Assembly (NCBI GenBank): GCA_944389475.1
Contig: CALXMM010000013.1
Coordinates: forward strand, 1-58,058
Reading direction: 5' to 3'
DNA: 58,058 nucleotides
DNA from: an uncultured Clostridia bacterium
GTDB taxonomy: Bacteria > Bacillota > Clostridia > TANB77 > CAG-508
Shown here: positions 1-8,960 of the stretch, one piece after another
Position numbering within the stretch: the stretch's first letter is position 1
Layout of the letters: the number at the start of each line of letters is the position of its first letter
The notes under the pieces: generated by a model
The model's input: only the letters and a program-made list of their open reading frames with translations
Database searches by the model: none
What the model was told of the DNA's origin: nothing
Program-made: the position numbers and the translations under genes

Positions 1-3000
1 TCATCTACTGCTGTTATGAATTTTCTTAATGCTAAGTCGAAATATACTACTCTTACTTTTTCGAAGTCATCATCATCCTCTTGTCCTGGTACATAGTCTT
101 GGTCTGATTCATCATCTTTATAATTTGGTAAATCTTCATCAGGTGGAACTTCCTCATTATCTGGAGTTGAGTCTCTATCATCAACATCTTCTCCATCTTC
201 ATCCTTATCCTCAGTTATTTCTGCTAAGTTTGTTAATTTTTTATTAAATTCTGCTGTATCTTTTATTCTACATGCAATTTTAATATCTTTATATGATAAT
301 GTTGTTCCATCAAATGCTTTTATTAAATTTTGTCTTTCTTCTGTTTCTTTTTCTTTTGATAAATAATCAGTTTTTACTGTTCTTCCATCTTCTGAAACTT
401 TCCATTCATATTCTTGGTTTATTTCATGGTCTGGTAAAAATTCTAATTCTTCAGGTAAGTAATCTGTTACCTCATTTGCATAACCATCTATTAGACCTTC
501 GTTATATACCCTTATTGTGTATATTACAACATCTCCTCTTTGCATATCTACTGGTACTTTCGTATGATTATATATTGCAGTTGTATCTGTGTGGTCTGCT
601 AAATGTGTTACATCAACTTGAGGCTCCCTTCCTGTTATTTCCTCATCATTTTTACCTGTAATAAATTTTCTTAATGATAAATCAAAATAAACTACTTTTA
701 ATTTTTCGAAATCATCATCATCTTGTTGACCTTTATAATAGTAATCCTTATCTGTTAAATCATCCTTATTATCATTTCCATTATAATCTTCCATGTTGTC
801 TTTGTTTACATCTGGATGTGTATCTGGTTCTGAATCCCTATCTTCTCCTGGTGTATTTGTTATTGTTCTGTCTAGGTCAGAATCATATTCTTCTGAAATC
901 CAAGCAACATTTGTTAAAATTTCTTCTTTTTCTGTTGGGAATGCTGTTACTGTACATTCTATTTCTATTGTCTCAGAATCCAATGTAGTTCCATTGTATG
1001 CATCCAAATTATCCGTATTTGATGCTACTCTTTTTAATTTTAATAAATTATCTGTTTGGTTATATGAGTCCAACTCAAAATTTCCAGATACTACTTTATT
1101 AAATACTAAACCTGTTGGCAATTGATCCTGTATTTTTGTTGCTCTTCCGGCATTTTCACCTTCATTATATATTGTAATATTATATGTTACTACATCTCCG
1201 GTTTTAACTACTACTGGGTCTTTTTTATGTTTATATGTAGCTGTTGTTCCACCATTTAAAGTACTTGTATCTATGTTTGGTACTCTGGTATCTGTTAATG
1301 CTACACCATTTACTTTTGTAATATATTTTCTTAATGCTAAGTCGAAATCTCTCATTTCATTTTGTACTGTTACTGTTATTGTTTTTCCAGATAAACTTAC
1401 ACTAGCACCTGTTTGAGGATTTGTTATTTCTGCTTTTGTTACTGTATATGTTCCATTTACTAACTCTTTAGTAACACTTATTGTTATAGGTGCATTAATT
1501 ATTTTTTTGTAACCTGATGGTGCTTGAGTTTCTTCTATTGTTATAGTATCTGTTCCTGCACTTGTTATCGGTAAATTACCTATGGCTATTTTTCCATTCT
1601 CATTAGTTGTTTGTGTTGTCTCTCCTCCAACTGTTGTAATTTTAAATATTGCACCTTTTAATACTTTTCCATCTTTTGAATCTTGTTTTATTAAATTTAA
1701 TTCATAATTTCCATTTTCAGGTTGAATTATTAATTTTTCAAAATCATCATCATCTTGTTGACCTTTGTAGTAATAATTTTTATCTGTTAAATCTTGTTTA
1801 TTATTGTTTCCATTGTAATTTTGCATATTGTCTTTGTTAACATCTGGCTTTGTACTTGGTTCAGAATCTCTATCTGCTCCTTGTTGATTTGTAATTGTTT
1901 GGTTAAGCTCTGCATCATATTCTTCTGAAATCCATGCTACATTTGTTAATACTGTATTTGTTGATGTTGCATAACCCGTTACAGTACATTGTAGTTCTAT
2001 TGTTTCTGAATCCAATGTATTTCCATTGTATGCATCTAAATTATCTGTATTTGATGTTCTCTTTAATTTTAATAGATTATCATTTTGGTTATATGAATCT
2101 AATTCAAAATTTCCAGATAATACTTTATCAAAAACTAATCCAGTAGGTAATTGGTCTTCTATTTTTGTAGCTCTTCCTGCTTTTTCACCCTCATTATATA
2201 TTGTTATACAATATGTTACTTTATCACCTTTTCTAACTTTTACTGGGTCTTTTTTATGTTTGTATGTTGCAGTTGTTCCGCTTGTAAGTGTACTTGTATC
2301 TATATTTGGTACTCTTGAATCTGGAACTGCAGCATCATTTACTTTTGTTATATACTTCCTTAATGCTAAATCAAAATTCTTTGCTTTATTTTCTACAGTT
2401 ACTGTTATTGTATTTCCAGATAAACTTATGCTAGAACCATTTTGAGCATTTATTATTTTAGCATCTGTCATAGTATATGTATTATTACTTGTAACTAATG
2501 TTTTTGTTACTTGTACTTGGATTGGATTTGCAATTATTTTAGCATATCCTGCTGGTGCTTTTGTTTCTTCTATCGTTATTGTATCTGTTCCTTCAGCTGT
2601 TACAGGTATTGTTCCAATATTTATTTCTCCATTTGAATCTGTTGTTTGTGTTACTTCTCCATTTGGACTTGTTATTTTAAATTCTGCTCCTTGTAGTTTC
2701 TTGCCAGTATTTGCTGCATCTACTTTTATAAGTTTTAAATTATATTCACTAGTTTTTGGTATTATTTTGTTTTCTACAGTTACTGTTATTGTATTTCCAG
2801 ATACATTTATACTTGCTCCTGTTTGTTGATTTGTTATTGTTGCTCCTGATATTGAATATGTATTGTTTTCAAATTTCTTTGTAACTTGTACTGTGATTGG
2901 TGAGCTTATTATTTTGCTATATCCTGATGGTGGATTTGTTTCTTCTATTGTTATTGTATCCGTTCCTGCAGATGTTACTGGTATAGAACCAATATTTATT

Positions 3001-5015
3001 TCTCCACTTGAATTTGTTGTTTGATTAACTGTACCTGTTGGTGTTGTTATTTTAAATTGTGCCCCACTTAATTTATTGCTTGTATTTCCTTGTTCTACTT
3101 TTACAAGTTTTAAATTGTAGTTAGTATTCTTTGGTATTTCCTTGTTCTGTACTGTTACAGTTATTGTGTTTCCTGAAAGATTTATACTTGCTCCTGTTTG
3201 TTGATTTGTTATTGTTGCTCCTGATATTGAATATGTATTGTTTTCAAATTTCTTTGTAACTTGTACTGTGATTGGTGAGCTTATTATTTTGCTATATCCT
3301 GATGGTGGATTTGTTTCTTCAATCGTTATTGTATCAGTTGATGTATTATTAACAGTAATTGGTCCTACATTTATCTCTCCACTTGAATTTGTTGTTTGTG
3401 TTGTAGTTCCATTAGGGCTAATTATTTTAAATTGAGCTCCTTGTAGTTTTTTAGCAGTATTTGCCGAATCTACTTTTATAAGTTTTAAATTGTATTCACT
3501 ATTTTTAGGTATTAACTTATTTTCCACTGTTACGGTAATTGTATTTCCACTAGCACTTAAACTTGCTCCCGTTTGTGGATTTGTTATTTGTGCTGCACTT
3601 GCTGAATATTGATTACCTGATAATACCTTAGTAACATTTATATTAATTGCTGAGTTTATCACTTTCTCATATCCTGATGGTGCCTGTGTTTCCTCTATTG
3701 TTATTGTATCTGTTCCTGGCTCATTTACTTTTATTGTTCCTATATTTATTTCTCCACTAGAATTTGTTGTTTGGGTTGTAGTTCCATTAGGACTTGTTAT
3801 TTTAAATATTGCTCCTTGTAGTTTTTTACTAGTATTTCCTTGTTCTACTTTTACTAATTTTAAATTATATTGACCAGCAGTTGGAAAAGTTACTTGCTTG
3901 CTACCACTAAAACTCTTAGGTGCTCTATTTATTTCTACTATTGGTTGTACTGTACTATTTCCAGCTTTTGTCCAATATGTAGCACTTGTTGTTGTATAGC
4001 TTCCATTCATAGATATTTTTAAACTTGTTATATTTTCTGAATTTACTGTACTTATTGGTATTCTTAAATAAAAAGTACTTCCTACTAATTGTTCCAATGT
4101 TTTACTTGTAGCATTTTTATTGCTGTCTAAAATAGTATATTTTCCAGATAAATTTGTTTCACTTTGATTTGTTACAGAAAATGATACTGTATATGGTGTA
4201 TCATTACTCTTGTTTACTTTAAATGGTCCAACAACATAATTGCTTCCATTTACAGTTACACTTGGAGTTGCTGCATCCATTGCAAGTGGAGCAGAATTAT
4301 TATTTGTACTACTTGTCGCTTTTTGAGCATTAGTTACAAGATATACAAATAAATCATCCATTTGGTCATATCTTGTACGGTTTTTGTCCTCAATTTCTTG
4401 ATATTCCCCTTTTCCTGCAGAGGTTTTCTTAGATTCCAACACTGTTTGGAATGATGGTAATCCTGCCATATCTTTATGGTATGTTGAATCATTATAATTT
4501 GTAAAATACCATATTGCTAATTGTTGTACCACATCTATATCATCATCTGTTAATTCATTATTAGAACTAATTCCTGCATTTGTTAATAAAGTTGATCTAT
4601 CCGTACTTGCTGTTGATGCACTAGGTATATAAGCATGGTTTAAAATCCATACTATAGCATCATAATATTGTGATGGTACTGGTAAACTGCTCATACTACT
4701 TTTATTCATAAAATCATATGATAAATCATATGTTTCTCTAAACACTCCAGGTGTCGCTGTAAAGAAACCTTGTTCTGCTTTTAAACAGTATAAGGTTTTA
4801 TTATAGTTAATTGAACTTCCGTTATATGTAACTATTTTCCAAACATATTTATCACTTACTTTATAACCATATTGAGCTCCATCACTTCTAGCTTTTCTAT
4901 ATTCCTCCAAGCCCATATCTTGAGAAGCAGCTTGAACACTTCCACTTAATAGGGCAAGTAACATTGTTACTATAGCAGCTATGAAAAGTATCATTCTCTT
5001 TCTTGCTAATTTCAT
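1..5015 (-). CDS. Giant thioester-domain surface adhesin with SpaA/Cna-B repeats (3' end outside window)
   Basis: The reading frame is open from the ATG at 5015 to the left edge (about 1670 codons), so the C-terminus is missing. Residues 1-30 are a signal peptide. Residues about 50-200 look like a TQxA-type thioester domain: Cys77 in LYCLKAEQGF and Gln165 in QQLAIWYF are the expected thioester pair, which in this family bonds covalently to host surface targets. After a beta-sandwich region come four SpaA/prealbumin-like repeats (DNA about 3885-2400) with KLVKV starts and TIEETxxPSGY E-box motifs typical of isopeptide domains. Then follow a DUF11-like module starting FDLALRKYIT (about 2390-1750), a fifth SpaA repeat (1740-1370), and further DUF11-like modules to the edge, each opening with FDLxLRKxIT. 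Acidic Asp-rich linkers separate the modules. An AGGA ribosome binding site lies upstream. It is probably exported and wall- or membrane-anchored. The domain reading is firm; the ligand is unknown. Confidence 0.85.
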   Translation of the reverse strand, partial: MKLARKRMILFIAAIVTMLLALLSGSVQAASQDMGLEEYRKARSDGAQYGYKVSDKYVWKIVTYNGSSINYNKTLYCLKAEQGFFTATPGVFRETYDLSYDFMNKSSMSSLPVPSQYYDAIVWILNHAYIPSASTASTDRSTLLTNAGISSNNELTDDDIDVVQQLAIWYFTNYNDSTYHKDMAGLPSFQTVLESKKTSAGKGEYQEIEDKNRTRYDQMDDLFVYLVTNAQKATSSTNNNSAPLAMDAATPSVTVNGSNYVVGPFKVNKSNDTPYTVSFSVTNQSETNLSGKYTILDSNKNATSKTLEQLVGSTFYLRIPISTVNSENITSLKISMNGSYTTTSATYWTKAGNSTVQPIVEINRAPKSFSGSKQVTFPTAGQYNLKLVKVEQGNTSKKLQGAIFKITSPNGTTTQTTNSSGEINIGTIKVNEPGTDTITIEETQAPSGYEKVINSAININVTKVLSGNQYSASAAQITNPQTGASLSASGNTITVTVENKLIPKNSEYNLKLIKVDSANTAKKLQGAQFKIISPNGTTTQTTNSSGEINVGPITVNNTSTDTITIEETNPPSGYSKIISSPITVQVTKKFENNTYSISGATITNQQTGASINLSGNTITVTVQNKEIPKNTNYNLKLVKVEQGNTSNKLSGAQFKITTPTGTVNQTTNSSGEINIGSIPVTSAGTDTITIEETNPPSGYSKIISSPITVQVTKKFENNTYSISGATITNQQTGASINVSGNTITVTVENKIIPKTSEYNLKLIKVDAANTGKKLQGAEFKITSPNGEVTQTTDSNGEINIGTIPVTAEGTDTITIEETKAPAGYAKIIANPIQVQVTKTLVTSNNTYTMTDAKIINAQNGSSISLSGNTITVTVENKAKNFDLALRKYITKVNDAAVPDSRVPNIDTSTLTSGTTATYKHKKDPVKVRKGDKVTYCITIYNEGEKAGRATKIEDQLPTGLVFDKVLSGNFELDSYNQNDNLLKLKRTSNTDNLDAYNGNTLDSETIELQCTVTGYATSTNTVLTNVAWISEEYDAELNQTITNQQGADRDSEPSTKPDVNKDNMQNYNGNNNKQDLTDKNYYYKGQQDDDDFEKLIIQPENGNYELNLIKQDSKDGKVLKGAIFKITTVGGETTQTTNENGKIAIGNLPITSAGTDTITIEETQAPSGYKKIINAPITISVTKELVNGTYTVTKAEITNPQTGASVSLSGKTITVTVQNEMRDFDLALRKYITKVNGVALTDTRVPNIDTSTLNGGTTATYKHKKDPVVVKTGDVVTYNITIYNEGENAGRATKIQDQLPTGLVFNKVVSGNFELDSYNQTDNLLKLKRVASNTDNLDAYNGTTLDSETIEIECTVTAFPTEKEEILTNVAWISEEYDSDLDRTITNTPGEDRDSEPDTHPDVNKDNMEDYNGNDNKDDLTDKDYYYKGQQDDDDFEKLKVVYFDLSLRKFITGKNDEEITGREPQVDVTHLADHTDTTAIYNHTKVPVDMQRGDVVIYTIRVYNEGLIDGYANEVTDYLPEELEFLPDHEINQEYEWKVSEDGRTVKTDYLSKEKETEERQNLIKAFDGTTLSYKDIKIACRIKDTAEFNKKLTNLAEITEDKDEDGEDVDDRDSTPDNEEVPPDEDLPNYKDDESDQDYVPGQEDDDDFEKVRVVYFDLALRKFITAVD
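2806..3320 (-). repeat. Exact 140-bp direct repeat inside the adhesin gene
   Basis: Bases 2806-2945 are identical to 3181-3320 (period 375 bp, one SpaA repeat). This suggests a recent repeat duplication or gene conversion within the SpaA array. Confidence 0.9.
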
Positions 5016-5195
5016 GCATTATCAGTCCTTTTATTTTTTTCTAACTCTATTATAGCTACTATAATATACTAAAAAAAGACTTTTTATTTTACATTTATAT
5101 AACTTATAATACCACTTACGGAAACACATTTTCATGAATTATTACATTTTTGTAATATAGGGACGGACCTTAAAGTTCATTTTGTTAACATAACA

Positions 5196-5229
5196 AAAAA
5201 ATCCAACTCTTTTACGAGTTGGATTTTTT
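5196..5229 (-). terminator. Rho-independent terminator of the 5237-8944 gene
   Basis: AAAAAATCCAACTC pairs with GAGTTGGATTTTTT around a 6-base loop. It sits 8 bases past the stop codon and reads into a T run on the minus strand. Confidence 0.9.
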
Positions 5230-5236
5230 ATTTATC

Positions 5237-8200
5237 TTATTTTCTTAAGACTTTTCTCTTTATTAAGAAGATTCCTGCTCCTAAGATTGCTACGAATACA
5301 ATTGCAATAGCTGTGTATTTAATTACATCTGCTGCACCAAATGGTGGAACTATTGTAATTCTTTCTGATAATGCTGTATCTGGTTCATCTAAATTATAGT
5401 TACCAGGTATAGAAACTATATCTCCATTATATGTTCTTCTACCATTTGTATTAATTGATTCTACAACCTCTGCGGCATTTTCATATTCAGTGTCTTCTGT
5501 ATTATTCTCATCTGATGCAAGTACTTTTGTTAATTTAACTGTTGCAGCTTGTGTCTCTGATGATTTTCCTGCTTTATCCTTAGCATTTTCTGGAACTATT
5601 GGGTCTGATTGTACAATTGGGTTATCATCTGTTGAAATAATTACCTTTTGTAATCCATTGAATGCATTTTCATCCACTGCTTTAATATATGGGTCATCAC
5701 CAGATGTTAATTCTGTCTTATCTGTTATTTCACGCCATCCACTATTATTAGCTGCATCATATGATAAATTATTTGATACATAATCTACAACTGTTGCAGG
5801 TTTTAATGTTACTATTGTGCTTGGGTCTGAAGCAACACCTGTATTATAGTATGATTCATCATTATAATCTGTCTCACCTGTATTTATTACTTTAATTTCA
5901 AATGTTACTTCCATTGTTGCACCATGTACTAAGTTTTGGTCAACTGTTGCTTGAACTAATCCTCTTCTTGTTCTGCTATTTCTCATCCATGTTAAGTTAG
6001 ATACTTCTTTGCTTACTCCTTGGTCTGCTGTTGCATCAAATATTGTTTGTCCATCTCCAGCTGATGTTAATTTAAAGTTTGATACATTCTTTTCTACATA
6101 CATATCAGAACGTGGTCTTTCTACAATACCAAAGTCTATATTCTTTGCTAAATACTCTGTTTTTTCTTGACCAACATATTCTACTTCCATACTCATTTGA
6201 GCTGTATTTGCATTCATATTTGTATTATCTGCTAAAGTTCTTAATGTTGCTTCATCTGCAGTTGATACAGAATTTAATATTGTTGCATTTGTATATTTTA
6301 AGTCTTCACTATATGCATTTACTGCAGCTCTTCTTTCTTGGTCATCTTTAGCATCATTATTTCTTGTATCTGCATCATTGTTATACCAATGTGAGTCTGA
6401 GTAATTTCCTTCTGTATATAATGTAGATTTATAATCTTGACCAGTATACATTTCGTTATTTGGTTGTACTGCTATTAATGATTCATAATCACCATATGTA
6501 AATTTAACAGTGTAATCACCTGGGATATAATCTGTAAATTCATATGAACCATCTTCGTTAGTTCTTGTTTCTTTTACTTCTACATCTGGGTTTGTACAAA
6601 TTAATTGTACTTTAACTTGGTTTACTAAATTCTCACCATCTGAATATAAACCATCACCAAGTCTTTCATTATCGCTCTCTAATTTTTCTTCTAATACTGC
6701 ATCCTCAAATACTGTACCAGTCATTCTTCTCTTATTAGTATCATCAACTATTAATTTTAATCCTGGTGCAGAGTCTGCATCATCTTCGAATACTGCCATA
6801 CTCTTGCTTGTCTTTGTTTCTCCATCTAAGTCTTGATATTCTTGTGTCTTAGATTCTGCTACAAAGTTTTGAACTTCTGCACTTACTGGGTCTAAGTTAG
6901 CTGGTGTTGAATCTACATCTATTAAACCTGCATTTTCTCCGGCATTTGTTATTAATTGACCATTCAAGTCATTTCTGTCCTCAGTATAAGTATTCTTGTA
7001 ACCAGATATTTGTGCGAAGTTTTCTTTAGTTGATTCTCCTTCGCTTAATAATGCTCTTAATGCATCATTTGTTACTTTGTATTCTACAAATACCCATTTC
7101 TTATCTGTAATGCCTTCCTCAGCTAATGCTGTTGTATGCATTGAATGATATGTTTTGTTATTTCCAGAGACATCATTTGATTGCTCCCATGCTATCTCTT
7201 TTTCGTTTTCATCATATGATCTTATAAATTCATAAGATGTATCATAGTAATCAGCTAAGTCTGTTACATATCCTGTAATCTTACCAACTGATTGATTTCT
7301 TACTTGAATCTTGTATGTTACAATTACTTGTAATTTATCTTTGTCTTGGTCATATTCTGCTCCTGCTTTATATGCTAAGTCTGAAGACCTAATTGCTCTT
7401 TCATAATCCGGTATATCTGTACCTCTTATATTAACTTCTAGGTCTTGCTCTCCTCCTGGATAGTTGTAAGTTTGTGACTTACCATTAATATTTACATCAA
7501 CTTTAACTAAATCCTTTCTTAAGTTCATATCAAATTGCTCTCTATCTTTAATACCAAAGTTGATATTTAATAATTCTTCTTTAGAATTTGATATACCATA
7601 TAATTTTAATTCTTCCATACCATTAGGTCCTGTGTATGAGTAAATATCAAATTCTGGATTTGTTGTATCATCTCTATCAGGTACTGTATGTGTACTATCT
7701 ACTGGTGTAAATTTAGCATTGAAATCTTGTCTATTTTGCTTTCCATCAGTTGCATATGATCTTTCTTCTACTGTTGTTGGTCCTAATGTTCCGGCATCAT
7801 CTATTATCTTACTTACTCTTTGATATGTAGTTGGTTCATATAATTGTCCATTATATTTAAATCTTACATAGTATTGTTTTGATGCTGGTTGATCTAAGAA
7901 TTCATAGTAACCATTTGAATCTGTTGTAGTTTGTGCAATTTGATTTCCATCAGAATCGAACAATGTTACTTCTATTCCTTCTAGCATTTCATCACCAGTA
8001 CTTAAAATACCATCTTCTGTACCATCTTTATGTGCTAAATTATCTTTAAATACTTTACCAGCTAAGTCTATTGTTAATTCAATTTCTGGTCCTTCATCTG
8101 TTGTAGTTTGACTTCCACCTGTATAGTCAATTGTTAATAAACGTTGAACTGTTTGACCATAAATTGTTTGATGAGCTTTGTCTGGTTTGTAATATGTATA

Positions 8201-8944
8201 ACTACCACTTGCTTCTTCGTAACGGTATTCTGCTACCAATTTAACTGTTGAAGCTTGTCCTGCATCTTGTTCTGATAATAATACATAGAATTCTTCACCA
8301 GAATCTATATCTGATACATTTCCTACGTATCCTCCAAAGCTTACTTGGTTTACATTAATTTGTCTACCATCATTTGTTTGTAAATACATTGATGATATTC
8401 CAGAATAACTACTCTTGTAGAAGTCTAGTTTAAATGGTCCAATTTTATATGTTCCATTTTCTGAATCTTGTAATTGTGCATCTGAATCTTCAAATTTTAT
8501 AGTTTTTCCAGATTGTTGTAATTTATTATAATAATCATTAAAACTAGCTATCTTTCCAAATTGCACTACTGCATCATCATAATCTGCTTTCCATATTGGA
8601 CTTGTTATATTATCTGCTATTTCTGACATCCAAATCAAGTTTTGTCTAGAATTTATACTTCTACATTGTCTTAAAGCATATGCTAAACCAGGTGACATTG
8701 AATGTGTATCTTGACTATAGAATGTTATCTTACCAAAGCTTGTCCATAATGCTCCACCAGATTGTGAACAATATACCTCGGTTGACTTACCATCTATGTT
8801 GGTTACAAAAGGAGGTGCATTGTTTCCTACATATTGGTAAACAAATGAACTTGCTTGCGCCATAGGTGAAAGATATGTTAATACTGCTATCATTGGTATA
8901 ATTATTGCTACTACTAATAAAGCAAATATTTTAAATCTTTTCAT
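5237..8944 (-). CDS. Large surface protein with probable thioester-like head and SdrD-B/Cna-B repeats
   Basis: This is a 1235-residue exported protein. An N-terminal hydrophobic signal (residues 5-32, ending in AQA) precedes a head region in which Cys59 (VYCSQ) and Gln101 (RQNLIW) are spaced like the Cys/Gln pair of thioester adhesin domains. The TQxA motif is degenerate, so thioester formation is only inferred. SdrD-B/Cna-B-type modules follow (near residues 295-400 with AGKVFKDN, and near 715-840 with TGTVFEDA). They alternate with DUF11-like modules opening FDMNLRKDL and SDMYVEKNV. The C-terminus has PPFG, a transmembrane helix and a basic tail (KRKVLRK) but no LPXTG motif. It starts 16 bases after the stop of the upstream 8961-13775 gene with an AAAGGAGG ribosome binding site in the gap, so the two genes form one operon ending at the 5196-5229 terminator. 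Confidence 0.85.
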   Translation of the reverse strand: MKRFKIFALLVVAIIIPMIAVLTYLSPMAQASSFVYQYVGNNAPPFVTNIDGKSTEVYCSQSGGALWTSFGKITFYSQDTHSMSPGLAYALRQCRSINSRQNLIWMSEIADNITSPIWKADYDDAVVQFGKIASFNDYYNKLQQSGKTIKFEDSDAQLQDSENGTYKIGPFKLDFYKSSYSGISSMYLQTNDGRQINVNQVSFGGYVGNVSDIDSGEEFYVLLSEQDAGQASTVKLVAEYRYEEASGSYTYYKPDKAHQTIYGQTVQRLLTIDYTGGSQTTTDEGPEIELTIDLAGKVFKDNLAHKDGTEDGILSTGDEMLEGIEVTLFDSDGNQIAQTTTDSNGYYEFLDQPASKQYYVRFKYNGQLYEPTTYQRVSKIIDDAGTLGPTTVEERSYATDGKQNRQDFNAKFTPVDSTHTVPDRDDTTNPEFDIYSYTGPNGMEELKLYGISNSKEELLNINFGIKDREQFDMNLRKDLVKVDVNINGKSQTYNYPGGEQDLEVNIRGTDIPDYERAIRSSDLAYKAGAEYDQDKDKLQVIVTYKIQVRNQSVGKITGYVTDLADYYDTSYEFIRSYDENEKEIAWEQSNDVSGNNKTYHSMHTTALAEEGITDKKWVFVEYKVTNDALRALLSEGESTKENFAQISGYKNTYTEDRNDLNGQLITNAGENAGLIDVDSTPANLDPVSAEVQNFVAESKTQEYQDLDGETKTSKSMAVFEDDADSAPGLKLIVDDTNKRRMTGTVFEDAVLEEKLESDNERLGDGLYSDGENLVNQVKVQLICTNPDVEVKETRTNEDGSYEFTDYIPGDYTVKFTYGDYESLIAVQPNNEMYTGQDYKSTLYTEGNYSDSHWYNNDADTRNNDAKDDQERRAAVNAYSEDLKYTNATILNSVSTADEATLRTLADNTNMNANTAQMSMEVEYVGQEKTEYLAKNIDFGIVERPRSDMYVEKNVSNFKLTSAGDGQTIFDATADQGVSKEVSNLTWMRNSRTRRGLVQATVDQNLVHGATMEVTFEIKVINTGETDYNDESYYNTGVASDPSTIVTLKPATVVDYVSNNLSYDAANNSGWREITDKTELTSGDDPYIKAVDENAFNGLQKVIISTDDNPIVQSDPIVPENAKDKAGKSSETQAATVKLTKVLASDENNTEDTEYENAAEVVESINTNGRRTYNGDIVSIPGNYNLDEPDTALSERITIVPPFGAADVIKYTAIAIVFVAILGAGIFLIKRKVLRK

Positions 8945-8960
8945 TTTTCCTTCCTCCTTT

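Noticed and set aside
29..3435. Plus-strand open frames of 60-140 codons across the surface-protein genes
   Set aside because: Leu/His-rich shadows of the repeat-coding minus strand; none has a ribosome site, and the minus frame is continuous and domain-rich.
5049..5077. Promoter of the first adhesin gene
   Set aside because: TATAAT is present at a suitable distance, but the -35 position is only TTTTTT, so I could not support it.
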